From Nodosilinea nodulosa PCC 7104 (GTDB taxonomy: Bacteria > Cyanobacteriota > Cyanobacteriia > Phormidesmidales > Phormidesmidaceae), in assembly GCF_000309385.1 (NCBI RefSeq), contig NZ_JH976537.1, positions 5,379,018-5,443,017 of the forward strand: DNA of 64,000 nt, written 5' to 3'. The position numbers and the translations under genes are program-made. The first letter of the stretch is position 1. Every line of letters starts with the position of its first letter. The notes beneath the pieces were generated by a model, which was given only the letters and a program-made list of their open reading frames with translations, was not told the DNA's origin and did no database searches. Below, one piece after another: positions 26,531 through 35,458 of this stretch.

Positions 26531-26563
26531 GCATAACGTTCGCCATCAGCGGCAACTCACATC
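26531..26563 (-). other. Right half of a second attC site, truncated
   Basis: Minus strand: GATGTGAGTTGCCGCTGATG-type L' arm leading to GGCGAAC and the core box GTTATGC (26537-26531). The left half that should pair with it is missing because an insertion sequence begins at 26564; the other side of that element shows no attC-like sequence. Confidence 0.65.
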
Positions 26564-26590
26564 GGGAGCATCCCACTTTCGACAAAATAG

Positions 26591-27439
26591 TCAACTTGCG
26601 AGTTGACCATTGAGGTAGGCACAGCGCAGACTCAACATTGCATTGACGGAGGCCGTATTCCAGCGGGCACCCGAGATTTGGAGACGTCGCCCAATCTGTT
26701 TGACAGCCGACTCAACGGCTCCTGAACCAATGGAGCAGAGTTGCTCACTCTGATAGGCTCCATAATTCACGATGCGAGCCCGATGGGTGCTCAGATAAGC
26801 TTCAAAGTTGCGGGCTTGCTTGCGCCGACAGTCCGCAAAGAGGGCCTGGGCAGACGCCACCTCACCTTGCCATAACAGCGTTTCCGCCGCCGCTAAGCGC
26901 TTGAGCGACCCACCGACTTTGTAGAGGTTTTCTTTGAGGTGATACCAATCGAGGATTTCCCAACGGGTCTCAACGGTGGTGAGTTGACTAAACAAATTCC
27001 ACACCCCAGCGTGACCATCGCCCAGACAGACCAGCGGGGAGAGCAATCGCTGAGCGCTGAGATAGTCAATCAAGCTCTCATTGTCCTGGAAGAAGGCGTT
27101 GTAGTAGATCCCTTGCACCCGCACCGCTTTGTAGTCTCGCCACGGGCTGGTGGACTCCACCAGGTCACGCAGACGGACTTTGCCGCCATCAATGCTGACC
27201 TCACTGACGCCTTGTTTGGCCTCGGCAGACTCGAACGACTGACGCCCCACCAGGCGTTGTTGGGTCGAGTGCCCGACCTTCATCCCGGTCAGGGCCGCGA
27301 TGTCATCCTCTGCACCTTGAAACGATTCGTTAGCACTTAAGCGTAAGTTGGCTTTCTCTAGGCCACCACTGAGACGGCTGTAAGCCTTTACGCCTAACTG
27401 TTCTGCCTGGCTTTGACGAATCTGGAGGAAACCCACCAA
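26591..27439 (-). CDS. Transposase, ISKra4-like, second frame (orfB)
   Basis: 282 residues from a poor GTG-like start; the frame is open further upstream (FFVNQQAYPARGRVRRLKSLV) as far as the T7 run at 27491-27497, so it is expressed by a -1 slip from orfA. Catalytic landmarks: VSIDGGKVRLRD, LVCLGDGHAGVWNLF and ILDWYHLKENLYKV, with the C-terminal GSGAVESAVKQIGRRLQISG typical of ISKra4. The stop is 27 bp inside the left inverted repeat end. Confidence 0.85.
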   Translation of the reverse strand: MVGFLQIRQSQAEQLGVKAYSRLSGGLEKANLRLSANESFQGAEDDIAALTGMKVGHSTQQRLVGRQSFESAEAKQGVSEVSIDGGKVRLRDLVESTSPWRDYKAVRVQGIYYNAFFQDNESLIDYLSAQRLLSPLVCLGDGHAGVWNLFSQLTTVETRWEILDWYHLKENLYKVGGSLKRLAAAETLLWQGEVASAQALFADCRRKQARNFEAYLSTHRARIVNYGAYQSEQLCSIGSGAVESAVKQIGRRLQISGARWNTASVNAMLSLRCAYLNGQLAS

Positions 27440-27444
27440 ACTCT

Positions 27445-27654
27445 TCAGTCGGCGAACCCGGCCTCGGGCCGGGTAGGCTTGCTGGTTGACAAAAAAACGG
27501 CGACTCGAGGGCTGACCTCCTCCAGCATCTGCTGTCGCACGGTTTGCTCAATGCTTTCCAGACTATCGAGCCTGTCTCGGTTGCTATTGCGGTACAAAAT
27601 CTCGGCAATCTCTGCTGTACAAGCTTCCAATCGCTTTTGGTCTTCGGGGGTCAT
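27445..27654 (-). CDS. Transposase, ISKra4-like, first frame (orfA)
   Basis: 69 residues from ATG 27654 (MTPEDQKRLEACTAEIAEIL). It contains the slippery codons GTT TTT TTG (T7 at 27491-27497): a -1 slip there replaces the tail STSKPTRPEAGFAD by FVNQQAYPARG of the orfB frame, which yields the full family-length transposase. Confidence 0.8.
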   Translation of the reverse strand: MTPEDQKRLEACTAEIAEILYRNSNRDRLDSLESIEQTVRQQMLEEVSPRVAVFLSTSKPTRPEAGFAD

Positions 27655-27723
27655 GGTGAGTCGTCCCTGAGCTACCCCTCTATTCTCCCCCTGACACTGT
27701 TTTCGCGAAAGTGGGATGCTCCC

Positions 27724-28204
27724 AACTCTCAATGCATTGCCCCTACAGACAATCTAGCGGTCGAACAAGTTATTGGACTGATCCAATCTGCCTATATCCC
27801 CACTATGGGGTAGATATGCAGATTTTCTGCTGCATAATCATCCCTTGGAGGCAGATAGGCAGCGAATAATCTGCATAATAGCCTTCGCAAGGGTAGATAG
27901 GCAGAACTAATCTATCTAAAAATCTGCCGGAGCATCGTGCCATCCTCCACGGTTGACGGGGAGCGCTTGTACCAGTATTCTCGATCGTTAAGCCGTTCAG
28001 CAGAGCGGTGGTTACGCAGAACTCGAAAATCTTGGCGCTGTCTGAAGGTGGTAGGACACCAACAGACAGCTAACCCCGCAAGTCTGACCGGCAGATTGCG
28101 AGGCTAAGGTCCATCGTACCCTAGCCCCCTCAGTTTGCACTTTAACTGCGGATGCTAGGGTTTTCGCGTTCTGTCTTCCTAACCCACACCTGGAGACAGA
28201 ACCG
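27724..28204. other. Non-coding region with GGGTAGATAKGCAG iterons
   Basis: 481 bp with no convincing gene. Between 27785 and 27905 the word GGGTAGATAKGCAG occurs three times in direct order at about 41-42 bp spacing (27808, 27849 as GGCAGATAGGCAG, 27891) and once inverted (27786-27800). It looks like a regulator-binding array or replication-type iterons. From 28100 to 28200 runs the leader of the small gene that follows. Confidence 0.5.
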
Positions 28205-28510
28205 ATGTTTGAATATCTTGAAACAGAAGACAACGGCAACCCAGAGGCCAATCAAGGGACCGGGTCCCTGCCGCTTTCCTCAGGAATTGGCGGCCAAGGC
28301 AAAATGCCCCGGTCTCTGCCCCGCTCCATCAATCCCGCAAAAGTGCGCCACATGCTCTACGGCAGCCTGGCCGGAATAGACCGCACCATCAAAATCCTCC
28401 ACGCCCTCGGCTACGCTGAGCCCAACGACTGGTCAGAGCCTATGCCCGTACCGTCGAGCGGAGTCGAGATATGGATGGCGATACTCACCAAGACCTTGCT
28501 GCTGGAGTGA
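28205..28510 (+). CDS. Conserved cyanobacterial small protein
   Basis: 101 residues. The N-terminal 50 are Gly/Pro/Ser-rich and disordered; the C-terminal half is compact (SINPAKVRHMLYGSLAGIDRTIKILHALGY, then DWSEPMP). I recall this C-terminal pattern from uncharacterised cyanobacterial proteins. It is preceded by GGAGACAGAACCG, a fair ribosome-binding site. Function unknown. Confidence 0.65.
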   Translation: MFEYLETEDNGNPEANQGTGSLPLSSGIGGQGKMPRSLPRSINPAKVRHMLYGSLAGIDRTIKILHALGYAEPNDWSEPMPVPSSGVEIWMAILTKTLLLE

Positions 28511-29071
28511 TCCGGCTCAGAACAGGGCTTGCTGCCCGCTAACTCACCGTGGGGAGCCTCAAATTGCTGCGAGGCTTCCCACGGCTACCAGGCCTATCTC
28601 AGTGATGGGGGATGCAGACAGTCAGGATTTAACAGGCTGGATAATCAAAGCCGGCGATCGAATATTCCGATTACCCATTCAACCGCCGTAGGGAAGATGT
28701 TTCGCAAGCACCTCAGACTATCAGCGAAAGCGAGGAGCAAATCGAGAAACCAGGGCACAAAACTTGATTACCGAACCCCGGTGTAAGCTGGGCCAGTCGA
28801 TTCGCGTAAGCGGGTTTGGTCTTCACGATAAAAAGAGCTTAGGCTGCCGTAGGTTGGGTTAGCGTCAGCGTAACCCAACAAAACCGCTATTGGAGTTGGG
28901 GTTTTCCCCCTGGAGACGCTACGCGAACGCTGCGCTCAACACCAACCTACATCAGAACTTTTGTCAGTCAATCAGGATATAGCCATAGTTGCTTAGGTTA
29001 GGGCATCCAGAGACATTCGAAAGTTTTGAAGAGAAATGTCTTAACCGGGCTGGCTGCAGCTCTAACAGCCA
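28511..29071. repeat. Intergenic region with GTAGGTTGG element and hairpin
   Basis: 561 bp without a credible gene. 28849-28950 is a palindromic element with ends GTAGGTTGG / CCAACCTAC, with AACCCAAC inside and a tail CAGAACTTTTGTCAGTC. 28994-29046 is a hairpin of the AGGACAT/ATGTCTTA class. Confidence 0.65.
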
Positions 29072-29791
29072 CTACTGGCGCAAGTGAACCTGAATATCGG
29101 TGATATACCCATTGAGATAAATCAGCAAAGCGTAAGCCAGAATTGCAATGCCCGCCATTTCCATAAACTCTTCGATTAGGATGAAGAGATATACATCGCT
29201 GGGCAAGAAGAAGCCCAGCATTTCTAAACCGATTGCCCCTCCAACGTAGATAGCGCCCGCAAGACAAAACAAATTGCGAATGTGCCCCGGCAAACTCCAT
29301 AGAAACTTGGCATAAATGCCTGCCACCGCCAAGACAAAAAGGATGTAAGGAACTACCCAGAGAATACGACCTTCCTGCTCAGCCATCCCCAAAACGCCGC
29401 TTAAACCACTGGCAATTTCGTGAATTTGGCTAGCCTCATCAATCGAAAGCAGCAAAAAAATGGTCGAAAGTCCCCACCAGTGGCTGACATAGCCTTCCTT
29501 GAGAGATCTTTTCACCAGGGCAATAATCATCATTAAAAACGCGCAAAAAAGCAATAAAAGAGTTGAAAACCAGGTTGAAAAGCTGGTTTCATCGTCCAGG
29601 TCGGTAAGCCTCATCAGGGATTCTTTTAGAAAGAAATCACCAACTGACTGCCCTACAAAGTAATTCCATGCCCCTAAGCCAGTTAGGGTCAAAACAGCTA
29701 TTCCAATAAACTGAAATATTTTTTTAGAATGTATATAAAAGTGCATATTACCCACCCGAAAAAACTGCAAAAATACTGTCAGGCTGGCCAT
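29072..29791 (-). CDS. Six-helix membrane protein of unknown function
   Basis: 239 residues, or about 224 from the internal Met of MHFYIHSKKI. Six to seven hydrophobic helices. Conserved-looking polar residues sit inside or next to helices: SIDEASQIHE, GLEMLG and LIEEFMEMAG. An Asp-Glu-x4-His plus repeated Glu pattern could bind metals or protons, but no family is assigned. The gene is AT-rich compared with its surroundings and stands alone between repeat-rich gaps. Confidence 0.75.
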   Translation of the reverse strand: MASLTVFLQFFRVGNMHFYIHSKKIFQFIGIAVLTLTGLGAWNYFVGQSVGDFFLKESLMRLTDLDDETSFSTWFSTLLLLFCAFLMMIIALVKRSLKEGYVSHWWGLSTIFLLLSIDEASQIHEIASGLSGVLGMAEQEGRILWVVPYILFVLAVAGIYAKFLWSLPGHIRNLFCLAGAIYVGGAIGLEMLGFFLPSDVYLFILIEEFMEMAGIAILAYALLIYLNGYITDIQVHLRQ

Positions 29792-30504
29792 CCTTTTGAT
29801 TGCGGTATCCCACCTATCCCCACGGGAATCTGCCTGGATCGTCTCGTCAACTGAATCCAGACTGTGGAGGAACCGTATTTGGTTAAATAAGGTTTAACGT
29901 TAGGTTAAGCAAGATACTATCAGGATTTCGTGGTGGAGTAAACAGGGCTACGGCTTGCTGAAGAGAGCACTGCTTTACTGCTTTTGACTGGCTCTTGCTT
30001 TTGAGAAGAGATATGACGCGCCAGAGCAGGAGTCCCGATCGCAGCAGATACCCGCTAGCTGTAGCCAGTCTGGTTAAGACAGGTCTCCTATGAATGTTTG
30101 AATGTTCATAGGGTTTCTAGGCGTCCTAACCAACGTGACCATGGCTATATCGTCGGATTTCGACTTTATCCAATCAAGCGGCATGACAGAGTACCTCCGC
30201 CTAGGTGTCGACGAGCGGGCGAGGGACTTTAACGTATTCAGGCTCATCCCGTGATGCCTGAAGTCTGCTTGCTGCTTCGCTTTTTGGAGCAGATGGATAA
30301 CCAAGCTTTTCAGGTCAAACTGCTGCAACCGCTTCAACCGCTGCCGAAAAAAGTTGCTGACGGGCACGAGGGCTGCCGTTAACTCCCAGCGCCCAGCTCT
30401 GTCACCCCCAGAGGCTTACATGCATCTCGGTGGGTAAAGCTAAGAAAGCGGCCTTTTCCGCGGAGAACTGGTTACTGAATCAAGTACGAGCCGGATCTTG
30501 CCCA
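29792..30504. repeat. Intergenic region with CCTATGAA hairpin element
   Basis: 713 bp. A hairpin element spans about 30066-30133, with core CCTATGAATGTTT / GAATGTTCATAGG and flanks CTGGTTAAGAC and GTCCTAACC. A 97-codon minus frame at 30074-30367 runs through this repeat and is not considered real. Nothing else recognised. Confidence 0.55.
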
Positions 30505-32214
30505 TCATCCATCGGCGGGTTCTCGCCAAAAGGTCAGGTTCTCGCCAATCGGCTGCAACGTTGTGCCGGGGTAGTAAAACTGGAGAATGCGCGGGTAGCC
30601 CCAGCCCAAATCGCCCAGCCGGTACGACCCGGTTTGGCTCAGGCCCACCCCGTGGCCCCAGCCGCCGCCCACAAAGCGATAGCCCGTGAGCTGTGCTGCT
30701 GTTGGTGGGGGAGCTTCACCAGCGGCAGGAGTCGATTCACCCGTGGCGGCGGGGGCCGCAGGGGCCTGATACATAGGCTCCAGGTAGAACAGCAGGCTGC
30801 GGGGGGGGGTGAGCACGCGCACAATTTCGTCTTTTTTGAGCTGCACCACGCCCAGGTCGGTGTCGATGTCGATCGCCTGCACCCGGCCCGAGTTGGCCCG
30901 ATCGCTCACCCGGAGCGATCGCACCTCAGTCAGCCCCGCCATCGGATGCTGGCGCTTGCTCAGATAGCCTTTGAGATCCTGCGCAATCTCGGCCAGGGTG
31001 CCTTCGTTGTTCCAGCGAAACAGCCGCCAGGTGTCTTCGTTAAAGCCCTTGTCGATAGCGATGAATCGCCGGATGCTCTCCTCGGAGCTAAGCGGGTACT
31101 GGTTGATATCCCACAGGCCGTAGACCGAATCGACTACGGGTTTGAGGTAGGGGCGATCGGGGCCATCCCACACGTCACTAAAGGCGGCGGTGACCCCGCC
31201 CGTGGTAGAGGAATAGAGGGCATCGACCAGTTCGTTATTGTAGGTGAGCACCTGGCCCTGGGTGGCGGCGATCGCCTGGTCGGCCACCGGCACCGTGTCG
31301 CTGAGGCCCCGGTAAACCTGGCACTGGGTATCGGCGCAGAGCTGGTAGTCATCGATCGCAAAGCGGCGCAGGTTGCGCAGGGCATAGGTGCGGGCCAGCA
31401 CCGTCTGGGCCTGAATGGCGGGCACCGGGGCGCTGGGGCCAATTTCGTGGGGCACCACGCCGCGCAGGTAGGTTTCGATTGGCACGCTGTTGACCAGGGT
31501 GTAGGTGCCGTAGGTGTTGGGCTGGGCCCGCAGGGTGCCGCCGTAGACGCGGGTGACGGGCGGGTCGCCGGGCTGCGTTACCTTTACTCGCCCGCCGCTG
31601 GCGCGAATGTCGAGGCTGTCGCGCTGGTAGCGGTAGCCGTTGGCCTCAAAGTAGAGCTTGGGTACTTGGCCCACCACCCGGCTGTCGAGAACGACCTCAC
31701 TAAAGCCCTGGGCCTGCAAGGTCTTGACCAGCAGGCGGCGCACCAGGGGAGAGTCGTAGGTGGAGCGCTTGGCCCACACCTCCCAACTGTCGGGCTGGGC
31801 AATTTCGGCCTCAATGCCCCGCTGCCGCCACTGCTGGGCGCTGTACTCGGCGGTTTCAAAGCTGCGCTGGTTGCTCAGCACCACACGTTCGGCCAGGGTG
31901 GCCTCGGGCAGAGGCTCCGGCACCAGGCCCAGCACCACGCGGCTGGTGGTAACGGTCTGGGGTTGGCCCTGGGTGTCAAAACTGAGGGTCAGCGGTTCTC
32001 CGGGCAGCGCTTCGAGGGTGATGCGGTCCTGAATGTTTTCGCCAAAGCGCTGCACAATGCCCACCTGAATGACCGGGTTTTGGGCGGCGGGGGCGGGTTC
32101 TACTAGCCAGAGGCTGAGCGCGATCGCAACCCCTACCATTACCCCCCACAGCTGCCGCGATCGCCGGTTGCCCAGGGATCGAAGCTGAAATCGGGGCGGG
32201 GAAAGCGTAGCCAT
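30505..32214 (-). CDS. SpoIID/LytB-domain protein
   Basis: 569 residues with a signal peptide or N-terminal anchor (VMVGVAIALSLWLVEPAPAAQ). The SpoIID domain is in the second half: VPIETYLRGVVPHEIGPSAPVPAIQAQTVLARTYAL, STTGGVTAAFSDVW and the C-terminal GGGWGHGVGLSQTGSYRLGDLGW. In Bacillus this fold is a lytic transglycosylase acting on denuded peptidoglycan, and LytB enhances amidases. The cyanobacterial homologue presumably remodels the cell wall. A Pro/Ala-rich insert (QAPAAPAATGESTPAAGEA) precedes the last motif. Confidence 0.88.
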   Translation of the reverse strand: MATLSPPRFQLRSLGNRRSRQLWGVMVGVAIALSLWLVEPAPAAQNPVIQVGIVQRFGENIQDRITLEALPGEPLTLSFDTQGQPQTVTTSRVVLGLVPEPLPEATLAERVVLSNQRSFETAEYSAQQWRQRGIEAEIAQPDSWEVWAKRSTYDSPLVRRLLVKTLQAQGFSEVVLDSRVVGQVPKLYFEANGYRYQRDSLDIRASGGRVKVTQPGDPPVTRVYGGTLRAQPNTYGTYTLVNSVPIETYLRGVVPHEIGPSAPVPAIQAQTVLARTYALRNLRRFAIDDYQLCADTQCQVYRGLSDTVPVADQAIAATQGQVLTYNNELVDALYSSTTGGVTAAFSDVWDGPDRPYLKPVVDSVYGLWDINQYPLSSEESIRRFIAIDKGFNEDTWRLFRWNNEGTLAEIAQDLKGYLSKRQHPMAGLTEVRSLRVSDRANSGRVQAIDIDTDLGVVQLKKDEIVRVLTPPRSLLFYLEPMYQAPAAPAATGESTPAAGEAPPPTAAQLTGYRFVGGGWGHGVGLSQTGSYRLGDLGWGYPRILQFYYPGTTLQPIGENLTFWREPADG

Positions 32215-32336
32215 AGTGCTCTAACAAGTAGGGTGCCGCCCGCCGCTTGTGCAGGCGGGCCAGAGCAATTCTAGCGGCTTCAGACCGTAAGGGTGGGAAT
32301 TTTGCCTGGGTCTATACCCCTGGCATCACCCCCCCC

Positions 32337-32498
32337 ATGCGCGAGATTACCCGAATTCAAGCGGCGCTGCGCCCCCATCTGCCCTGGCATGGAGCCCGCC
32401 TAACCTCTGTGGCCCTCTTTTTGTGCCTTCTAAGGAAGCACAACCTCAACTATGCGAGCGATCGCACTGTTTCAACCGATTTAGTAAGCCGTCAATGA
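32337..32498 (+). pseudogene. Transposase N-terminal remnant
   Basis: From ATG 32337 the frame reads MREITRIQAALRPHLPWHGA and then RLTSVALFLCLL, which is the start of a cyanobacterial IS4-type transposase. Similarity fades after about 40 residues and a stop follows at 32498. The rest of the element is gone. Confidence 0.6.
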
Positions 32499-32522
32499 CC
32501 GCAATATTCAACCAGGGGTGCG

Positions 32523-33359
32523 ATGGGTTTTAATCTGGCCAGTCGACTCAATTTTGCTGCCGATGATGGCAGGGTAGAAGATGTGCGCACTGGCCTTAGT
32601 CTTTCCACCCTGGAGCGAGACTGGCTGGATAACTTATTTTTTATCCAGGGAGTTTTCCCTGAAATTGCTACCCAGCAAGATCTGTATCTGGCGCTGGCCT
32701 ACACCGTGCGCGATCGCCTGTTGCACTGCTGGATTAACACCCTGGAAACCTACTTAAAGCAGAAGGAGACTAAGATTGTTTGCTACCTCTCCGCCGAATT
32801 TTTGCCGGGGCCGCAGCTGGGCAACAACCTGCTAAACCTGGGGCTTTACGACGCCGTACGGCAGATGGTAGAAACAGCCGGTTTAGACGTTGAGGCCATG
32901 CTTCAGGAGGAGCATGAGCCGGGCCTGGGCACCCGCGAGCAGGATAGCGTCATCGGCCCCAGGGCCATGCAGCCGGGAGATGTGGTGCTGCTCAGCGGCG
33001 ATGTGGGCCGTCACGGCATCGCGATATTGTCGGCCCGAGAGGGGTTCGCGTTTGAGACCACCATCGAGAGCGATTCGGCCCCGCTGGCGATCGCTGCGCT
33101 CGACCTGTGCCATCGGGTTCCCGTCCACTGTCTGCGCGACCTCACCCGAGGTGGTCTGGCCAGCGCCCTCAACGGGCTGGTTCTGGCCACCAATCTGGCT
33201 ATTCACCTAGACCTGGAGACAATTGCCGTGCAGCCAGAGGTGCAGGTCGCCCGCCACTGGCGGCAGCCAGAGATAGCGCACCGTCATTTCGTTTTTGGTC
33301 AGGGTGCCGGTTTTGTCGGTGCAAATCACGTTGACGGCGCTCAGGGTTTCCACCGCTGA
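32523..33359 (+). pseudogene. Chimeric remnant: glycogen phosphorylase 5' end joined to hypE internal part
   Basis: One open frame of 278 codons made of two unrelated pieces. Residues 1-138 are the N-terminus of glycogen phosphorylase (LAYTVRDRLLHCWINTLETY, KIVCYLSAEFLPGPQLGNNL, ending EEHEPGLG exactly where NGGLGRLAACF should follow). Then comes a HypE piece, residues about 140-240: VIGPRAMQPGDVVLLSGDVGRHGIAILSAREG and VHCLRDLTRGGLASALN, the [NiFe]-hydrogenase maturation protein. After about 33240 the sequence is antisense to a P-type ATPase fragment. Neither protein can work; it is deletion debris that happens to stay in frame. Confidence 0.85.
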
Positions 33360-34369
33360 GAGCCGCCGCACCAGGGCATTGTGCCGCACCATGCGCTTGA
33401 CGCCGATCGCCAGCGAGAGCGGCACCGTGGGCAGCAGCCCTTCGGGCACCAGGGCGACGATGATGCCGATCGCAAAAATGAAGCTCTCTTTGACCTCCAT
33501 GCCCACCAGCAGAGACGTCAGCGCAAAAATCAGGACTCCCATGGTCAGGGCGATCGCCGTAATCACCCGGACAATATGGCTGACCTGCACCTCTAAGGTG
33601 CTGGGCTCCCGCTTCACCTCGGTGGTGAGGTGGGCCACCTGGCCAAATTCCGTATGGGTACCCGTGGCATAGACCACGGCCGTTCCTCGACCCGAAGCTA
33701 CTGTTTCTCCAGCCAGTACCAGATTGCTGATCTCCGCCGGGTTTACTTTCTCGTGCTGGGGGGTTTCACCTGGGCGCACCAACGGCTTGCCGCCCCGCAC
33801 GGACAGAGCTTCCCGCTGGCGCACCGGGTGGGGGGTACGGGCGACGGGCAAAGATTCTCCCGTCAGTACGGACACATCCAGGTACAAGCTCTCTGCGCTA
33901 ACTAAACGGGCATCGGCGGAGACGCGATCGCCCTCCTCCAGCTGCACCACATCTCCCCGCACCAGCTCCCGCGCCGGAATCTGCGTCAATGTGCCGTCTC
34001 GATAGACCTGCACCTGGCTCGGCAGTACATTCTTCAACGCCGCCAGCGCCTGCTCGGCCCGAAACTCTTGCCAGAAGCTAAAGACTGCGTTGATCCAGAT
34101 CACCGCCCAAATCGCCCAGCCCAGGGCTGCCGTGTGGGAGATGAAGGCCAAAATGCCCGCTACCCACAGCAGCAGGGCCATAAAGTGGGTGAGCTGATCG
34201 GTAAAGCGTAGCCACAGGGGCCGCCGGGGTGGTTCGGGCAGCTCGTTTGCCCCAAATCGCTGGAAACGCTCCCGGGCTTCAAACGCCTCTAGACTCTGAG
34301 GGTTTGTGCCAAAGCGGGATAGACCGCCTCAATCGGCAGGGTCCAGATCGGGCTGTGGGTGGAAACCAT
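33207..34369 (-). pseudogene. P-type cation ATPase, frameshifted and truncated
   Basis: The gene starts at ATG 34369 (MVSTHSPIWTLPIEAVYPAL), loses frame near 34298 (before SLEAFEARERFQRFGANELP), then stays open from about 34290 to 33207. It contains the actuator region (VSVLTGESLPVAR), the transmembrane PEGLLPTVPLSLAIG and the phosphorylation site ICTDKTGTLTKNEMTV. It stops being ATPase soon after VRYLWLPPVAGDLHL, so the nucleotide-binding domain and later helices are missing. The cut end joins the hypE fragment. Confidence 0.85.
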
Positions 34370-35458
34370 TGCTAGGCCCCCTTGAAGTGCGGGAAGCGAA
34401 TCGTTGTCAGTGTTCGTGGCTTCGCCTGGGAGCCTGAAATGCTAGGCAAAGTACCGAACCTCGCACCTACAAATCATCGGGCTTTTTAATCGCGGAGGCG
34501 CTCATGCTTAATATTTATTGTTGGGCGATTGCTGAAACTGCCCTACTCAGCAGATTCCAACTCCTTATACCAAATCCGAATCCCATAATCCCGATTCCAA
34601 AAAGGTAGAACCGTAGGGTGCATTCGCGGCTACACCCTCACCTGGCAGCGCCCTGATGGCTTTGATTAGCCGCAATGCACCACTAGGGAATCGGGGGTAG
34701 CTGATCAGAATTTGGTATTAGAAGTCGTTCACAAATAAGTTACCGATTTTGGGTTGACTTAACCGGGTAATTTTGCAAGTCTGGCATTGCATAATTGAAA
34801 GATAAATTTAGGACTTTTCAAACATCCTTTTAAATACGGGGGACTAGATCGCCGGTAAAGCTATTGGCACCCAGTTGGCTGGGCGGGCTTACGGTGCTGG
34901 CCGCCGCTGGGGCCGAGCTTAACGTTGAGCAACTGCTGCCCAACTGCTCCCTGGAGGAGCGCGATCGCCCCTTGCCCGGCCTTTCCCCGCTGGCGGCGAT
35001 GGCGCTAAACTCACCCCCAGCAGTTTGTTTGGGGAAACTGGCTCGGCCAAAATTACCGTTTCCACCTTCGGCGCAGTCTATCGTCAGGGCTTGCCCCAGC
35101 CTTGGTCAGTGGCCGTGGCCCCTGTTCTGGGCGCAGCAGCCATCGCTATATTGCTGTAGCCGGTCTGGTTAAGGCATTTCCCTCAAAGCGTTCAACCGTC
35201 CGAACGGCTCTGGAGAATTTAACCTAAGGGCCTATGGCTACCATTAAAATTATTTAACCGCCTGGGATAATTTTAAGCTCAGGCTTGGGCAGTTAAGATA
35301 TTCTGACTACAAAAATAGATCGCTCATTTTCAGAGCGATCTACTGTGGTTTTAGCGATAGGTAAACATTGCGAGTAGGTGACCAATCAAATTTGGGGTGG
35401 GTCAGCGATCGCGTAACCCACCGCAGTTTGTATTGGATGGCGTCTTCCTACAACGAGG
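34370..35458. repeat. Gene-poor region with a MITE-like element
   Basis: About 1.1 kb. 34565-34720 is a palindromic element with ends TTATACCAAAT / ATTTGGTATTA and inner inverted pairs (AATCCCGATTCC / GGAATCGGGG; GGTGCATTCGCGGCT / AGCCGCAATGCACC). 34810-34826 carries AGGACTTTTCAAACATC, also present inverted at about 12541-12557. An open stretch at 34864-35172 has coding-like bits in two frames (ending PWSVAVAPVLGAAAIAILL) and may be debris of a membrane protein. 35164-35230 is another AGCGTTCAACCGTCCGAACG hairpin. Confidence 0.55.

Larger units (their letters stand above)
26564..27723 (-). mobile_element. ISKra4-like insertion sequence
   Basis: 1160 bp bounded by an 18 bp perfect terminal inverted repeat GGGAGCATCCCACTTTCG (left at 26564, right ending at 27723). 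It carries two overlapping transposase frames joined by a T7 slippery run. No direct target repeat is seen at the borders, which fits insertion followed by deletion of part of the attC. Confidence 0.85.

Noticed and set aside
27724..28204. CRISPR-like repeats near 27.8 kb
   Set aside because: Only three imperfect direct copies of a 14-mer, with spacers that also resemble each other; more like operator repeats.
30074..30367. 97-codon minus frame
   Set aside because: Its end runs through a dispersed hairpin repeat and it has no family match or good start.
30430..32106. 558-codon plus frame opposite the SpoIID-like gene
   Set aside because: The minus frame has signal peptide and SpoIID motifs; the plus frame is compositionally a mirror product.
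34864..35172. 102-codon plus frame in the graveyard
   Set aside because: Coding-like features switch frame near 35010; at best pseudogene debris, not a working gene.
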